Source of the DNA: Thiobacillus sp.
GTDB taxonomy: Bacteria; Pseudomonadota; Gammaproteobacteria; Burkholderiales; Thiobacillaceae
DNA: 19,431 bases
NCBI GenBank assembly: GCA_018780025.1
Contig: JADMKH010000138.1
Coordinates: 1-19,431 of the forward strand
Direction: 5' to 3'
In this document: piece by piece, positions 1 to 7,295 of the stretch
How the letters are laid out: every line of letters begins with the position of its first letter
Position numbering within the stretch: the first letter of the stretch is position 1
Made by a program: the position numbers and the translations under genes
Notes under the pieces: generated by a model
Told to the model about the DNA's origin: nothing
Seen by the model: only the letters and a program-made list of their open reading frames with translations
The model's database searches: none

Positions 1-878
1 GGGCCGAGGCCTACCGCCGCCACGGACTCAACTACTACCCCAAACTGGTGTGCTGTGTGCCCTTTTCGCCCGTGCCCGGTCCGCGCCTGCTGGCCAAAAA
101 CGATGACGACCGTGCCACGCTGATTCAGGCCGCACTCAAGCTGACGCAGGATCTGGGATTTTCATCCTTGCACATCCTGTTCCCCACCGAGCCGGACCAT
201 GCTGCGCTCAACTCCACACTTTTAATGCACCGCAGCAGCTTCCAGTTCCACTGGAATAACGCCGGCTACGGCAGCTTCGACGACTTTCTTGCCGCGATGA
301 CGCACGACAAGCGCAAAAAAATCCGTCAGGAAAGAAAAAAACTGGACAAGCTGGGCGTCAGCTTCCGCTGGGTGGAAGGCCGCGACAGCACCGATGAAGA
401 CTGGGACCACTTCATGCGCTGCTACGCCGACACTTACGCCCGTCACCGCAGCGACCCCCATCTCAACCGCGCCTTTTTCGCCGACCTGCGCGCCAACCTG
501 GCGGACAACCTGGTGCTGATCATCGCCGACAGGAACGACATGCCCATCGCCTGCTCGTTCTGCATCAAGGACAGCCAGCGGCTCTATGGCCGCCATTGGG
601 GCACGCTGGAATATGTTCCCGGGCTGCACTTCGAAACCTGCTACCAGCAAGGTATCGAATATGCAATCGCCCATGGCCTGCAGGTGTTCGAAGGCGGCGC
701 GCAGGGCGAACACAAACTCGCCCGCGGCCTGGTGCCCACCGCCACGCACTCCTGGCACTGGCTGGAAAATGCTGAATTCCGCGACGCGGTTGACCGCTTT
801 CTGGAACGCGAGACCGACGCCATCGGCCATTACATGGATGAAATGGAAGGGCCGTTTCGCCGTGAGCCGCCCGCCTAA
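1..878 (+). CDS. FemAB/GNAT-like acyltransferase family protein (COG3146-like), 5'-truncated
   Basis: The reading frame is open from the first complete codon at position 3 to a TAA at 876-878, so the gene starts before the window. The apparent start at 48 is only an internal GTG (Val): the upstream in-frame residues (AEAYRRHGLNYYPKL) continue the protein. About 292 residues are visible. The YYPKL...VPFSPVPGPRLL block near the visible N-terminus, a basic KRKKIRQERKKL stretch, and a C-terminal block with FEGGAQGEHKLARG and HSWHW are typical of the COG3146 / DUF482 family. Members are usually called GNAT-family or 'peptidoglycan biosynthesis' proteins from FemAB-like fold similarity; their substrate is not established. 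Family members are nearer 380-400 residues, so roughly a quarter is missing. It converges on the cation exchanger with only 10 bp between the stop codons and no obvious terminator there. Confidence 0.8.
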   Translation, partial: AEAYRRHGLNYYPKLVCCVPFSPVPGPRLLAKNDDDRATLIQAALKLTQDLGFSSLHILFPTEPDHAALNSTLLMHRSSFQFHWNNAGYGSFDDFLAAMTHDKRKKIRQERKKLDKLGVSFRWVEGRDSTDEDWDHFMRCYADTYARHRSDPHLNRAFFADLRANLADNLVLIIADRNDMPIACSFCIKDSQRLYGRHWGTLEYVPGLHFETCYQQGIEYAIAHGLQVFEGGAQGEHKLARGLVPTATHSWHWLENAEFRDAVDRFLERETDAIGHYMDEMEGPFRREPPA

Positions 879-888
879 ATCAAACGAT

Positions 889-1890
889 TTACACCAGTAC
901 CGCCGTCAGATAAGTCACGTACAACGCGCCGTTGACGAACAAATGCCACACCCGCAGGCCGCCGTTCAACGCAGCCCAGCGCAGCCAGAACGCTGCGATC
1001 AGGGTGACCAGCACGCCCAGCAGCACTTCCTTATGCGGCGCCCACGGCGTCAGCGAAATGCCGATGGCCGGCAACAGCGTGCCCTGGAACACCATGGCCC
1101 CGGTGATGTTGCCGAACGCCAGCGTGTCCTTGCGCTTGCGGATCCACAGGATCGAGTTCACCTTTTCCGGCAATTCGGTTGCAATCGGAATAATCATCAG
1201 CGACAGCAGCAGCGCGGAGATGCCGATGATGGGCGCGGCGGCTTCCACGCCATGGATAAAGCCCTTGGCGCCGGCAACCAGCAGGCCGAGGCCCAGCGCC
1301 AGCTGCGCGATGATAAAGAACAGGTTTTGCGGCAGGCCGAGGCGGGTCAGCAGCATGGGGGAACCGGCCTCGGTGGCATGGCCGTCTTCCACCAGCCTGG
1401 CCGATGCGCGCAGGGTCAGCATCACGTAGACAAAGTAAATCATCACCATGACGAAGGCGATCCCGCCGCGCACCCAGCCTTCGCCGTGCGGGATGAACAT
1501 GGCGACAAAGGCCAGCAGAAACGCCATCAGGAAGAAATCCAGATCGCGCTTGAGGCCGGTCTTCTCGGGGTTGAAATGGCCCTGAATGCCGCGTTTCCTG
1601 AACACCGCCACACTCAGCAGGGACAGCGACAGGGTCGACAGCATCAGGGGCGCGCCAAGGATCGCGCCGACACCGATTTCCTCGTTGACGGCGCTGTTGC
1701 CAGTACCGGCAAAAATCGCCAGCAGCGGCACCAGGGTTTCAGGCATGGCCGTACCGACCGCGGCAAACAGCGAGCCGGTGACGCCTTCGGAGATTTTGAG
1801 TTTTTCGCCCAGATGTTCAAGCGCGTTGACAAAGATTTCTGCCGCAACCAGGATGAGCAGCAGATAGCCAAACAGTTCGAAAAACAGCAT
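889..1890 (-). CDS. Sodium/calcium exchanger (CaCA) family cation antiporter
   Basis: Inner-membrane cation exchanger of the CaCA superfamily, expected to swap Ca2+ (or another cation) for Na+ or H+. With the start chosen here it has 333 residues and about ten hydrophobic segments. It carries the two inverted alpha repeats that define the family: repeat 1 contains GTAMPETLVPLL (ion-site Glu at about residue 51) and repeat 2 contains ATELPEKVNSI (Glu at about 242) followed by GNITGAMVFQGTLLP. A basic KTGLKRDLDFF stretch lies in the central cytoplasmic region. The start is uncertain. An in-frame ATG at 1929 would add 13 residues but overlaps the divergent thioredoxin-like gene. The ATG at 1890 gives the usual short N-terminus before the first membrane helix. 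Neither has a strong Shine-Dalgarno. The ion specificity cannot be read from the sequence. Confidence 0.85.
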   Translation of the reverse strand: MLFFELFGYLLLILVAAEIFVNALEHLGEKLKISEGVTGSLFAAVGTAMPETLVPLLAIFAGTGNSAVNEEIGVGAILGAPLMLSTLSLSLLSVAVFRKRGIQGHFNPEKTGLKRDLDFFLMAFLLAFVAMFIPHGEGWVRGGIAFVMVMIYFVYVMLTLRASARLVEDGHATEAGSPMLLTRLGLPQNLFFIIAQLALGLGLLVAGAKGFIHGVEAAAPIIGISALLLSLMIIPIATELPEKVNSILWIRKRKDTLAFGNITGAMVFQGTLLPAIGISLTPWAPHKEVLLGVLVTLIAAFWLRWAALNGGLRVWHLFVNGALYVTYLTAVLV

Positions 1891-1927
1891 GCGCGAAAAC
1901 CCAGGGGAAAATCGGAATACTACCAGC

Positions 1928-2284
1928 ATGAACGCATCCGTCCCGGCCAGATTCGAAGCGCTGGCCGAAGGTGACTTTCATGGCCGCCTCGCCGCGTCAT
2001 CCGGGCTGGCCGTGGTGCTGTTCAGCGCGCCTCGCTGTGGCGCGTGCCGCGCCTGGAAACAGTTGCTCCCGTCTGCGCTCGCGGATCAGGCCGATGCGTT
2101 TTATGAGGTGGATGTCAGCGAAGCGACCGGGGTGGCGCGCTATTTTGATATTTTTCACCTGCCCGCGGTGTATCTGTATCGCAACGGGCGGTTTCATGCC
2201 GAGCTGCAGTGCGAAGCGCGGCTGGAGAGTATCCGGCTGGCCGCGCACCACGTGTTGAGTGCGCCGGCCCAGGACGAACCCTGA
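1928..2284 (+). CDS. Small thioredoxin-fold protein
   Basis: A 118-residue thioredoxin-like protein without a signal peptide, so presumably cytoplasmic. The redox motif is C37-G-A-C40 in FSAPRCGACRAWK, and the cis-proline region is HLPAVYLYRNGRF (P79), both in the right places for a thioredoxin fold. The active-site CGAC differs from the CGPC of housekeeping thioredoxin, and the residue before the first Cys is Arg rather than Trp. It is therefore probably a specialised thiol-disulfide protein rather than TrxA. An in-frame ATG at 1889 would add 13 residues and overlap the divergent exchanger gene; the ATG at 1928 is preferred, although no good ribosome-binding site precedes either. It converges on the CopD-like gene with 18 bp between stops. 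Its partner is unknown; the divergent neighbour may share a control region. Confidence 0.82.
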   Translation: MNASVPARFEALAEGDFHGRLAASSGLAVVLFSAPRCGACRAWKQLLPSALADQADAFYEVDVSEATGVARYFDIFHLPAVYLYRNGRFHAELQCEARLESIRLAAHHVLSAPAQDEP

Positions 2285-2302
2285 ACAAACGCCCGCAGCT
2301 GT

Positions 2303-2755
2303 TTAAAGCAGGGCACGCCCCACGAATACCACGGCGATCGTCAACAGCCCGATGCTGAGATTGATGCCGATCAGCATGCGGATTTGCGCCAGCGCGGCAC
2401 CGCCGGCCTTCCAGTTTTGCTCGTCCACCGCGCGCTTGAGCTTCTTGTAAGGTGAAAAAAACACGTGCGCAAAAATCAGCATCATCACCCCGCCCAGCGC
2501 CAGCATGGTCAAGGCGTAATGGGGTGCTGATCCGCCGCCGATTGTCACCAGCATGTGCAGACCGGTGAGCAGAATCAATGCCACCGACGCCCACACCCAG
2601 GGAAAGAACTTGCCGAACACGCCGGCCCACAACGTCAGCCGCTGCGGCGGTTCAAGCATGCTGGCAGCCACCGGCCGCAACGCCATATAGGCGAAGAACA
2701 TGCCGCCCACCCAGACGACCACGCTTAAAACATGCAGCAATGGGGAAAGATTCAC
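2303..2755 (-). CDS. CopD-like four-helix integral membrane protein
   Basis: A 150-residue membrane protein with four hydrophobic helices at about residues 6-26, 48-70, 80-101 and 124-148. H8 in LLHVLSVVVWVGG, H67, H79 and H97 lie in or next to the helices, a pattern typical of CopD-family (PF05425-like) and related small membrane proteins that may bind haem or copper; this role is family inference, not shown here. The reading frame stays open far upstream into rnhB (to about 3166), but that part is out-of-frame rnhB. The true start is the GTG at 2753-2755: it has a well-placed AAGGA ribosome-binding site about 6 nt upstream and begins right at the first helix. It lies 11 bp downstream of rnhB and is the last gene of the minus-strand run. 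Confidence 0.78.
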   Translation of the reverse strand: MNLSPLLHVLSVVVWVGGMFFAYMALRPVAASMLEPPQRLTLWAGVFGKFFPWVWASVALILLTGLHMLVTIGGGSAPHYALTMLALGGVMMLIFAHVFFSPYKKLKRAVDEQNWKAGGAALAQIRMLIGINLSIGLLTIAVVFVGRALL

Positions 2756-2766
2756 GGTGCTTCCTT

Positions 2767-3369
2767 TCAGAATAATGGGGTTTGATCGAGTACCCGTTTG
2801 ACGGGCGCAAAACTGCGTCGATGCTGCGGGCACGCGCCATGTTCCTGTAATGCTGCCATATGGATGGCCGTGCCATAGCCCATGTGCCGGGCAAATCCAT
2901 AGGCCGGGTAGTCTTCGTGCAATTTGCACATGAACTGGTCGCGCACGGTTTTGGCCAGGATCGACGCGGCCGCAATCGATGCTATCTTGTCGTCGCCCTT
3001 GACCACGGCCTGCGAACGCCATGCCCATTGGGGACAGCAATTGCCATCCACCCACACGTCGTCCGGCGCGCGATCCAGCCCGGCCACAGCACGCTTCATC
3101 GCCAGCATGGTGGCTTGCAGAATGTTGAGCTGATCGATTTCGGCGACGCTGGCTTCGGCCACGCACCAGGCAATTGCGTGCGTGCGAATCGCGTCAGCCA
3201 GGCGTTCGCGTGCGGCGGCGGAGAGTTTCTTGGAATCGCGCAGGCCTTCGAAACGTTGATCGGGGTCAAGCATGACAGCCGCAGCGACCACCGGCCCAGC
3301 CAACGGGCCTCGCCCCGCTTCATCCACGCCGCACAGGCCCAAAGGCCCCCAATGAAGTTCCATATGCAT
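2767..3369 (-). CDS. rnhB: Ribonuclease HII
   Basis: Type 2 RNase H that cleaves the RNA strand of RNA-DNA hybrids and removes single ribonucleotides misincorporated in DNA. The protein has 200 residues, normal for the family. The catalytic motif is GVDEAGRGPLAGPV with D16 and E17; the other acidic residues are D108 in VWVDGN and D126 in KGDDKIASIAAASILAK, all matching RNase HII. The ATG at 3369 overlaps the lpxB stop by one base (TGATG), which suggests coupled translation; the ATG two codons later is an alternative. The position directly after lpxB is conserved in many Proteobacteria. Confidence 0.96.
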   Translation of the reverse strand: MHMELHWGPLGLCGVDEAGRGPLAGPVVAAAVMLDPDQRFEGLRDSKKLSAAARERLADAIRTHAIAWCVAEASVAEIDQLNILQATMLAMKRAVAGLDRAPDDVWVDGNCCPQWAWRSQAVVKGDDKIASIAAASILAKTVRDQFMCKLHEDYPAYGFARHMGYGTAIHMAALQEHGACPQHRRSFAPVKRVLDQTPLF

Positions 3370-4493
3370 CAGGCCAGATAAGGTTGAACCGCTTCGGCAA
3401 TACGCGCGCTGGCATCCTGCCGCAAGCTCATGTGCAGGGTGCGAAACGTTTCATGCAGCTCAAGCCGGCGCGGCGCATCGTCGAGCCAGGCTAACGCATC
3501 GCTGGCCAGCGCCTCAGGCGTGGCCGCATCCTGTATCCGTTCCGGCACCACAAAATCGCGCGCCAGCACATTGGGCAAGCCCACCCACGGCTGCAGTGCT
3601 TTTTTCGACATCATGCGCGCAGTGATTGCAGGCACGCGATAGGTAATCACCATGGGTTTCTTGAACAGCGCGGCTTCGAGCGTGGCGGTTCCCGATGCCA
3701 CCAGCGTCACATCGCATGCGGCCAGCGCCGTGTGGGACTGCCCCAACAGAATGTGCAAGGGCAAGTCCAGGCCTTGTGCGGCCTGACGAATCACTTGCGC
3801 AGCCGCGTCGCTTGCTGCGGGTACGACAAACTGCGCATCCGGATGGGATTTCAACATGATCGCGGCTGCGTCGAACATCAGCCGCGCGTGTCGCGTCACT
3901 TCGCTCATCCGGCTGCCCGGCAGCAACGCGATGACCGGTCCGGATGCCAGACCCAGGCTCATGCGCGCCGCGGCCGTATCGATCTCAAGGGGAATGACAT
4001 CAGCCAGCGGGTGGCCAACATAGGTGACGGGAATGCCCGCGTCCCGATAGAGCCGTTCCTCGAACGGAAACACCACCAGCATGTGCGACACCGCCAGTTT
4101 TATACGGTGAATACGCTCAGGTCGCCACGCCCAGATCGATGGGCTAACGAAATGGAGCGTGGGAATGCCCGCGCTCTTGAGTTTCGCTTCCAGGGTGAAA
4201 TTGAAATCCGGCGCGTCGATACCCACAAAAACACGCGGCCGTTCGTTCAAAAAATGGCGCGTAATACGCGCGCGGATCCACAGCAGTTCAGGCAGATGTC
4301 GCAACACCTCGACATAGCCGTTTACCGCCAGTTTCTCACTGGGGTAGATCGCTTCGACGCCAGCCTCCACCAGTCGGGGGCCGGCAATGCCGGCTGCCCG
4401 CAAATCAGGATGAGCCTGTTTCAACGCGTTGATGAAATGCGCGCCGAGGAGATCACCGGAGGCCTCTCCGGCAACCACGCCTAAATCAATCAC
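3369..4493 (-). CDS. lpxB: Lipid-A-disaccharide synthase
   Basis: Peripheral membrane glycosyltransferase (GT19) that joins UDP-2,3-diacylglucosamine and lipid X into the lipid A disaccharide, releasing UDP. It has 374 residues, close to the 382 of the E. coli enzyme. Diagnostic segments are VAGEASGDLLGA at the N-terminus, FVGIDAPDFNF, VSPSIWAWRPERI, the LLPGSRMSEV nucleotide-sugar loop and ASGTATLEAALF near the donor site. The start is GTG at 4491-4493, sharing GTGA with the lpxA stop, so translation is probably coupled to lpxA. A second GTG five codons in would cut into the conserved VAGEASGD lead-in and is less likely. LpxH/LpxI, which act just before this step, are not in the window. Confidence 0.97.
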   Translation of the reverse strand: MIDLGVVAGEASGDLLGAHFINALKQAHPDLRAAGIAGPRLVEAGVEAIYPSEKLAVNGYVEVLRHLPELLWIRARITRHFLNERPRVFVGIDAPDFNFTLEAKLKSAGIPTLHFVSPSIWAWRPERIHRIKLAVSHMLVVFPFEERLYRDAGIPVTYVGHPLADVIPLEIDTAAARMSLGLASGPVIALLPGSRMSEVTRHARLMFDAAAIMLKSHPDAQFVVPAASDAAAQVIRQAAQGLDLPLHILLGQSHTALAACDVTLVASGTATLEAALFKKPMVITYRVPAITARMMSKKALQPWVGLPNVLARDFVVPERIQDAATPEALASDALAWLDDAPRRLELHETFRTLHMSLRQDASARIAEAVQPYLA

Positions 4494-5266
4494 CGGATAA
4501 TGCCGCGCTCCGCGCGCGCAAGAAAATAGAGTAAATGTTGCACTTCGGCATGTTTGGCGGCTTCCGGGGCGAGCTTGGACTGCGCTTCAGCCAGCGTATT
4601 GCCTTCACGGTACAGAATCTTATAGCTACGCTTCAATGCCGCCAGCGATTCTGTCGTGAACCCACGGCGCTTGAGGCCTTCGCTATTCAGGCCATGTGGG
4701 GCAGCCGGTTGGCCCGAAGCCATGATGAAGGGCGGAATGTCCTTGAATACAACGCTGGAAATGCCGGTCATCACATGCGCGCCGACTTTGCAAAACTGAT
4801 GCACGCCGGTAAAGCCGCCCAGGATGGCCCAGTCGCCCACTTCGGCGTGTCCGGCCAGCGAAGCATTGTTGGCGAAAATCGCACGGTCGCCGACCACGCA
4901 GTCGTGCGCAATATGGACGTATGCCATGATCCAGTTGTGTGAGCCGATCGTGGTCACACCCCGGTCCTGCACCGTCCCGATATTGAACGTGCAGAACTCG
5001 CGTATGACATTATGGTCGCCAATTTCCAGTCGGGTGGGCTCGCCTGCGTATTTTTTATCCTGCGGCGCTTCTCCAAGCGAAACAAAATGAAAGATCTGGT
5101 TATGGGCGCCAATCGTGGTATGGCCGGTGATGACGGCATGGGCGCCGACCGTGGTGCCGGCACCGATTTTCACATGTTCGCCAATGATGCTGTAGGGGCC
5201 AATCTCGACGTCGTCGGCAAGTTGTGCGCGCGCATCAACCAATGCGGTGGGATGAATCCTGGTCAT
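4490..5266 (-). CDS. lpxA: UDP-N-acetylglucosamine O-acyltransferase
   Basis: Cytoplasmic trimeric left-handed beta-helix acyltransferase that starts lipid A synthesis by moving a 3-hydroxyacyl chain from ACP to the 3-OH of UDP-GlcNAc. It has 258 residues, against 262 in E. coli. Hexapeptide repeats fill the first two thirds; the general base is H121 (AHDC segment, equal to E. coli H125), with H118 and H140 also conserved. The C-terminal NSEGLKRRGF block matches the family. The position equal to E. coli G173, which sets acyl chain length, is Ile169 here, suggesting a shorter chain. The E. coli H99-R100 pair is Asn95-Ile96. The open frame extends to 5368 through fabZ, but ATG 5264-5266 starts one base after the fabZ stop and gives the conserved MTRIHPTALV N-terminus. 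Confidence 0.97.
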   Translation of the reverse strand: MTRIHPTALVDARAQLADDVEIGPYSIIGEHVKIGAGTTVGAHAVITGHTTIGAHNQIFHFVSLGEAPQDKKYAGEPTRLEIGDHNVIREFCTFNIGTVQDRGVTTIGSHNWIMAYVHIAHDCVVGDRAIFANNASLAGHAEVGDWAILGGFTGVHQFCKVGAHVMTGISSVVFKDIPPFIMASGQPAAPHGLNSEGLKRRGFTTESLAALKRSYKILYREGNTLAEAQSKLAPEAAKHAEVQHLLYFLARAERGIIR

Positions 5267-5267
5267 C

Positions 5268-5711
5268 TCAGGATTTGGCGCGCAACGTCGCCATGAGTTC
5301 GGCTTCAGCCACCAGTGCCCCGTCCACTTCGGCGCGGCCCGTGTATTTCCAGATGCCGCGCATTTCACGCACGATATCGATCTTCAGCATCAACTGATCG
5401 CCTGGCTTGACCGGTTTCTTGAAACGCGCACCATCAATACCGGCAAAATAAACGATCCCGATATCCTCAGGCGCGTAACCCTTGGTTTTAAATGACAAAA
5501 TAGCCGCCGCCCGGGCCATCGCTTCCAGGATCAACACACCCGGCATCACGGGTGCACCGGGGAAATGGCCGGGGAAAAACGGCTCATTGATGGTGACGTT
5601 TTTAAGCGCGGTGATAGATTTTCCGAGTTCGAGCTCGGTCACTTTGTCGATCAACAAAAAAGGGTAGCGATGCGGCAGGTACTGCATGACCTGCTCGATA
5701 TCCATAATCAT
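5268..5711 (-). CDS. fabZ: 3-hydroxyacyl-ACP dehydratase FabZ
   Basis: Hot-dog-fold dehydratase of type II fatty acid synthesis that converts 3-hydroxyacyl-ACP to trans-2-enoyl-ACP. It competes with LpxA and LpxD for the same 3-hydroxyacyl-ACP pool, so its place between lpxD and lpxA is functionally sensible. It has 147 residues. The N-terminal LPHRYPFLLID block, catalytic H49 in FPGHFPGAPVMPG and E63 in ILEAMARAA have the same 14-residue spacing as in E. coli FabZ (H54, E68). The ATG at 5711 overlaps the lpxD stop in ATGA; an ATG two codons downstream is an alternative. The short form and the HFPG motif favour FabZ over FabA. Confidence 0.97.
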   Translation of the reverse strand: MIMDIEQVMQYLPHRYPFLLIDKVTELELGKSITALKNVTINEPFFPGHFPGAPVMPGVLILEAMARAAAILSFKTKGYAPEDIGIVYFAGIDGARFKKPVKPGDQLMLKIDIVREMRGIWKYTGRAEVDGALVAEAELMATLRAKS

Positions 5712-6739
5712 GATGCATTTTCCAATTCGTTAAGGCGTTTTTCAAGCTGCTTGATGCGGTCCGCCAGTTTGTCGAGATTACGCATGTGTACGGCGTTTTT
5801 TTGCCAAACTGCGTGTTCGGAAAAAGGCAGCGCCGAGGTGTAGGTGCCTGCCTTTGGCAGTGACTTGGTGATCAGGGTGTTGGTTGAAATACGCGTGCCG
5901 TCTGCAATATCGATATGCCCGAATATCATGGCCGCGCCCCCTATCATGCAGTGGCGGCCGATTTTTGCGCTGCCCGCAATCCCGGTGCAGGCAGCAATCG
6001 CCGTATGCGCGCCTATGTGCACGTTATGCGCCACCTGAACCAGATTGTCGAGCTTGACGCCCTCACCAATAACCGTGTCTTCAAGCGCACCGCGATCAAT
6101 GGTTGTGCAGGCGCCGATTTCCACGTCGTCAGCGATCAGGACGCGGCCAATCTGCGGGATTTTCTCCCACCCGCCTGCGGCGGGTGCATAGCCAAAACCA
6201 TCCGAGCCAATCACGCAGCCTGAATGCAGGATGCACCGCTCACCGACGACACAGGCGTGGTAAAGCGTAACATTTGCGTGCAGATGGCAGTCCGCACCGA
6301 CGCGCGCATGGTCGCCGACAACGCAGTTGGGCCCCACGACCGTCCGGGCGCCGATATGCGCGCCCTGCCCAACGACCGCTCCGGCCGCAATGCTGGCATC
6401 GGCTGCAATCACTGCGTCAGGTGCAACAGTTGCCGCTGGATGGATGCCTGCCTGAGGTCGCAACGGGGGATTCAGCAGCGCCGACACGCGCGCAAAATAC
6501 AGATATGGATGGGGGGTGAGAATGCGCGGCAAATCAGTCGCATCGCGCGCATCATCAGGCAGGATGACTGCCCCCGCTTGAGTCGAGGACAGTTGGGCCA
6601 GATATTTGCTTTGGGAAACGAAGCCTATTTCTTCTGCTGTGGCGCGATCCAGCGGTGCAACCTGGCGCACGGTTCGGGCGCCATCACCCACGAGTTCCCC
6701 GCCAAATTGGGCGACCAGGTCTGTCAGCGTGACTTGCAT
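5708..6739 (-). CDS. lpxD: UDP-3-O-(3-hydroxyacyl)glucosamine N-acyltransferase
   Basis: Third enzyme of lipid A synthesis; adds the N-linked 3-hydroxyacyl chain from ACP to UDP-3-O-acyl-GlcN. It has 343 residues, as expected. An N-terminal uridine-binding domain (about residues 1-100) is followed by hexapeptide repeats of the left-handed beta helix (about 100-290) and a C-terminal helical extension with a charged heptad-like stretch (LDKLADRIKQLEKRLNELE, about 322-340). The catalytic base is H238 in NLVQVAHNVHIG (equal to E. coli H239), and SDGFGYAP is the conserved substrate-binding loop. It follows skp by 25 bp and shares ATGA with fabZ downstream. The Shine-Dalgarno is weak, which fits dependence on translation of upstream genes. 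Confidence 0.97.
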   Translation of the reverse strand: MQVTLTDLVAQFGGELVGDGARTVRQVAPLDRATAEEIGFVSQSKYLAQLSSTQAGAVILPDDARDATDLPRILTPHPYLYFARVSALLNPPLRPQAGIHPAATVAPDAVIAADASIAAGAVVGQGAHIGARTVVGPNCVVGDHARVGADCHLHANVTLYHACVVGERCILHSGCVIGSDGFGYAPAAGGWEKIPQIGRVLIADDVEIGACTTIDRGALEDTVIGEGVKLDNLVQVAHNVHIGAHTAIAACTGIAGSAKIGRHCMIGGAAMIFGHIDIADGTRISTNTLITKSLPKAGTYTSALPFSEHAVWQKNAVHMRNLDKLADRIKQLEKRLNELENAS

Positions 6740-6764
6740 CGGATGGAGATCGCCCAGGTCTGGC

Positions 6765-7271
6765 TTATTTGCCGCCCAGCGCCTTCATTACACGGTCAGT
6801 GATATCGTTCTTGGGGTCGACATAGACCGCCTGCTCGACGATCAGGTCATATTTTTCGGCGCGCGCGATCTCCTGGATGGCCTTGCGTGCACGCTCCTGA
6901 ATCTGCCCCAGCTCTTCGTTGCGGCGGAGGTTGAGATCTTCGCGAAACTCACGGCCCTGGCGTTGCAGGTCACGGTTGAGATTCCCCAGATCGCGCTCTT
7001 TCGACTTGCGATCACTGTCCGACATGGTCACGCCGTCCTTGTCCAGTTGCGCCTGCAGATCCCGGGCCTGCTTGGCGAGCTTCTGCAATTCCGCATCACG
7101 GGTAGCGAACTCACGCTCGAGTTTCTTTTGGGCAGAAACGGACAACGGCGCTTCGCGAATCAGACGCTCGGTGTTAACGAATCCAACCTTGTCTGCCAGG
7201 ACGGGGGTTGCGGAAAACGCAGACACCAGCACCACAGACAGGGAAATGGCAAACGGCTTGAACTTCATCAT
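6765..7271 (-). CDS. skp: Periplasmic chaperone Skp / OmpH family protein
   Basis: Periplasmic holdase that keeps unfolded outer-membrane proteins soluble on the way to the Bam complex. It has 168 residues. A Sec signal peptide (basic start, hydrophobic core to about residue 25, cleavage after PVLA) is followed by DKVGFVNTERLIREAP, the usual first strand of the OmpH/Skp body. A long charged coiled-coil tentacle follows (about 45-125, rich in K, R, E, Q), and a C-terminal strand contains KYDLIVEQAVYVDPKNDIT. The start is ATG at 7271, with GGAG 6 nt upstream; a TTG one codon earlier lies too close to that site, and the ATG one codon later is possible. It lies 24 bp after bamA, its functional partner. 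Confidence 0.94.
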   Translation of the reverse strand: MMKFKPFAISLSVVLVSAFSATPVLADKVGFVNTERLIREAPLSVSAQKKLEREFATRDAELQKLAKQARDLQAQLDKDGVTMSDSDRKSKERDLGNLNRDLQRQGREFREDLNLRRNEELGQIQERARKAIQEIARAEKYDLIVEQAVYVDPKNDITDRVMKALGGK

Positions 7272-7295
7272 CAAATACTCCAGTAACGGCTAACC

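Noticed and set aside
586..1974. 462-codon plus-strand open frame across the GNAT-like gene end and the exchanger
   Set aside because: It is antisense to the CaCA gene and in another frame of the GNAT-like gene; its composition (Gln, His, Arg rich) is that of a GC-driven shadow and it has no recognisable domain.
2285..2302. Possible terminator between the convergent thioredoxin-like and CopD-like genes
   Set aside because: Only short, bulged pairing can be drawn and no T run follows in either direction.
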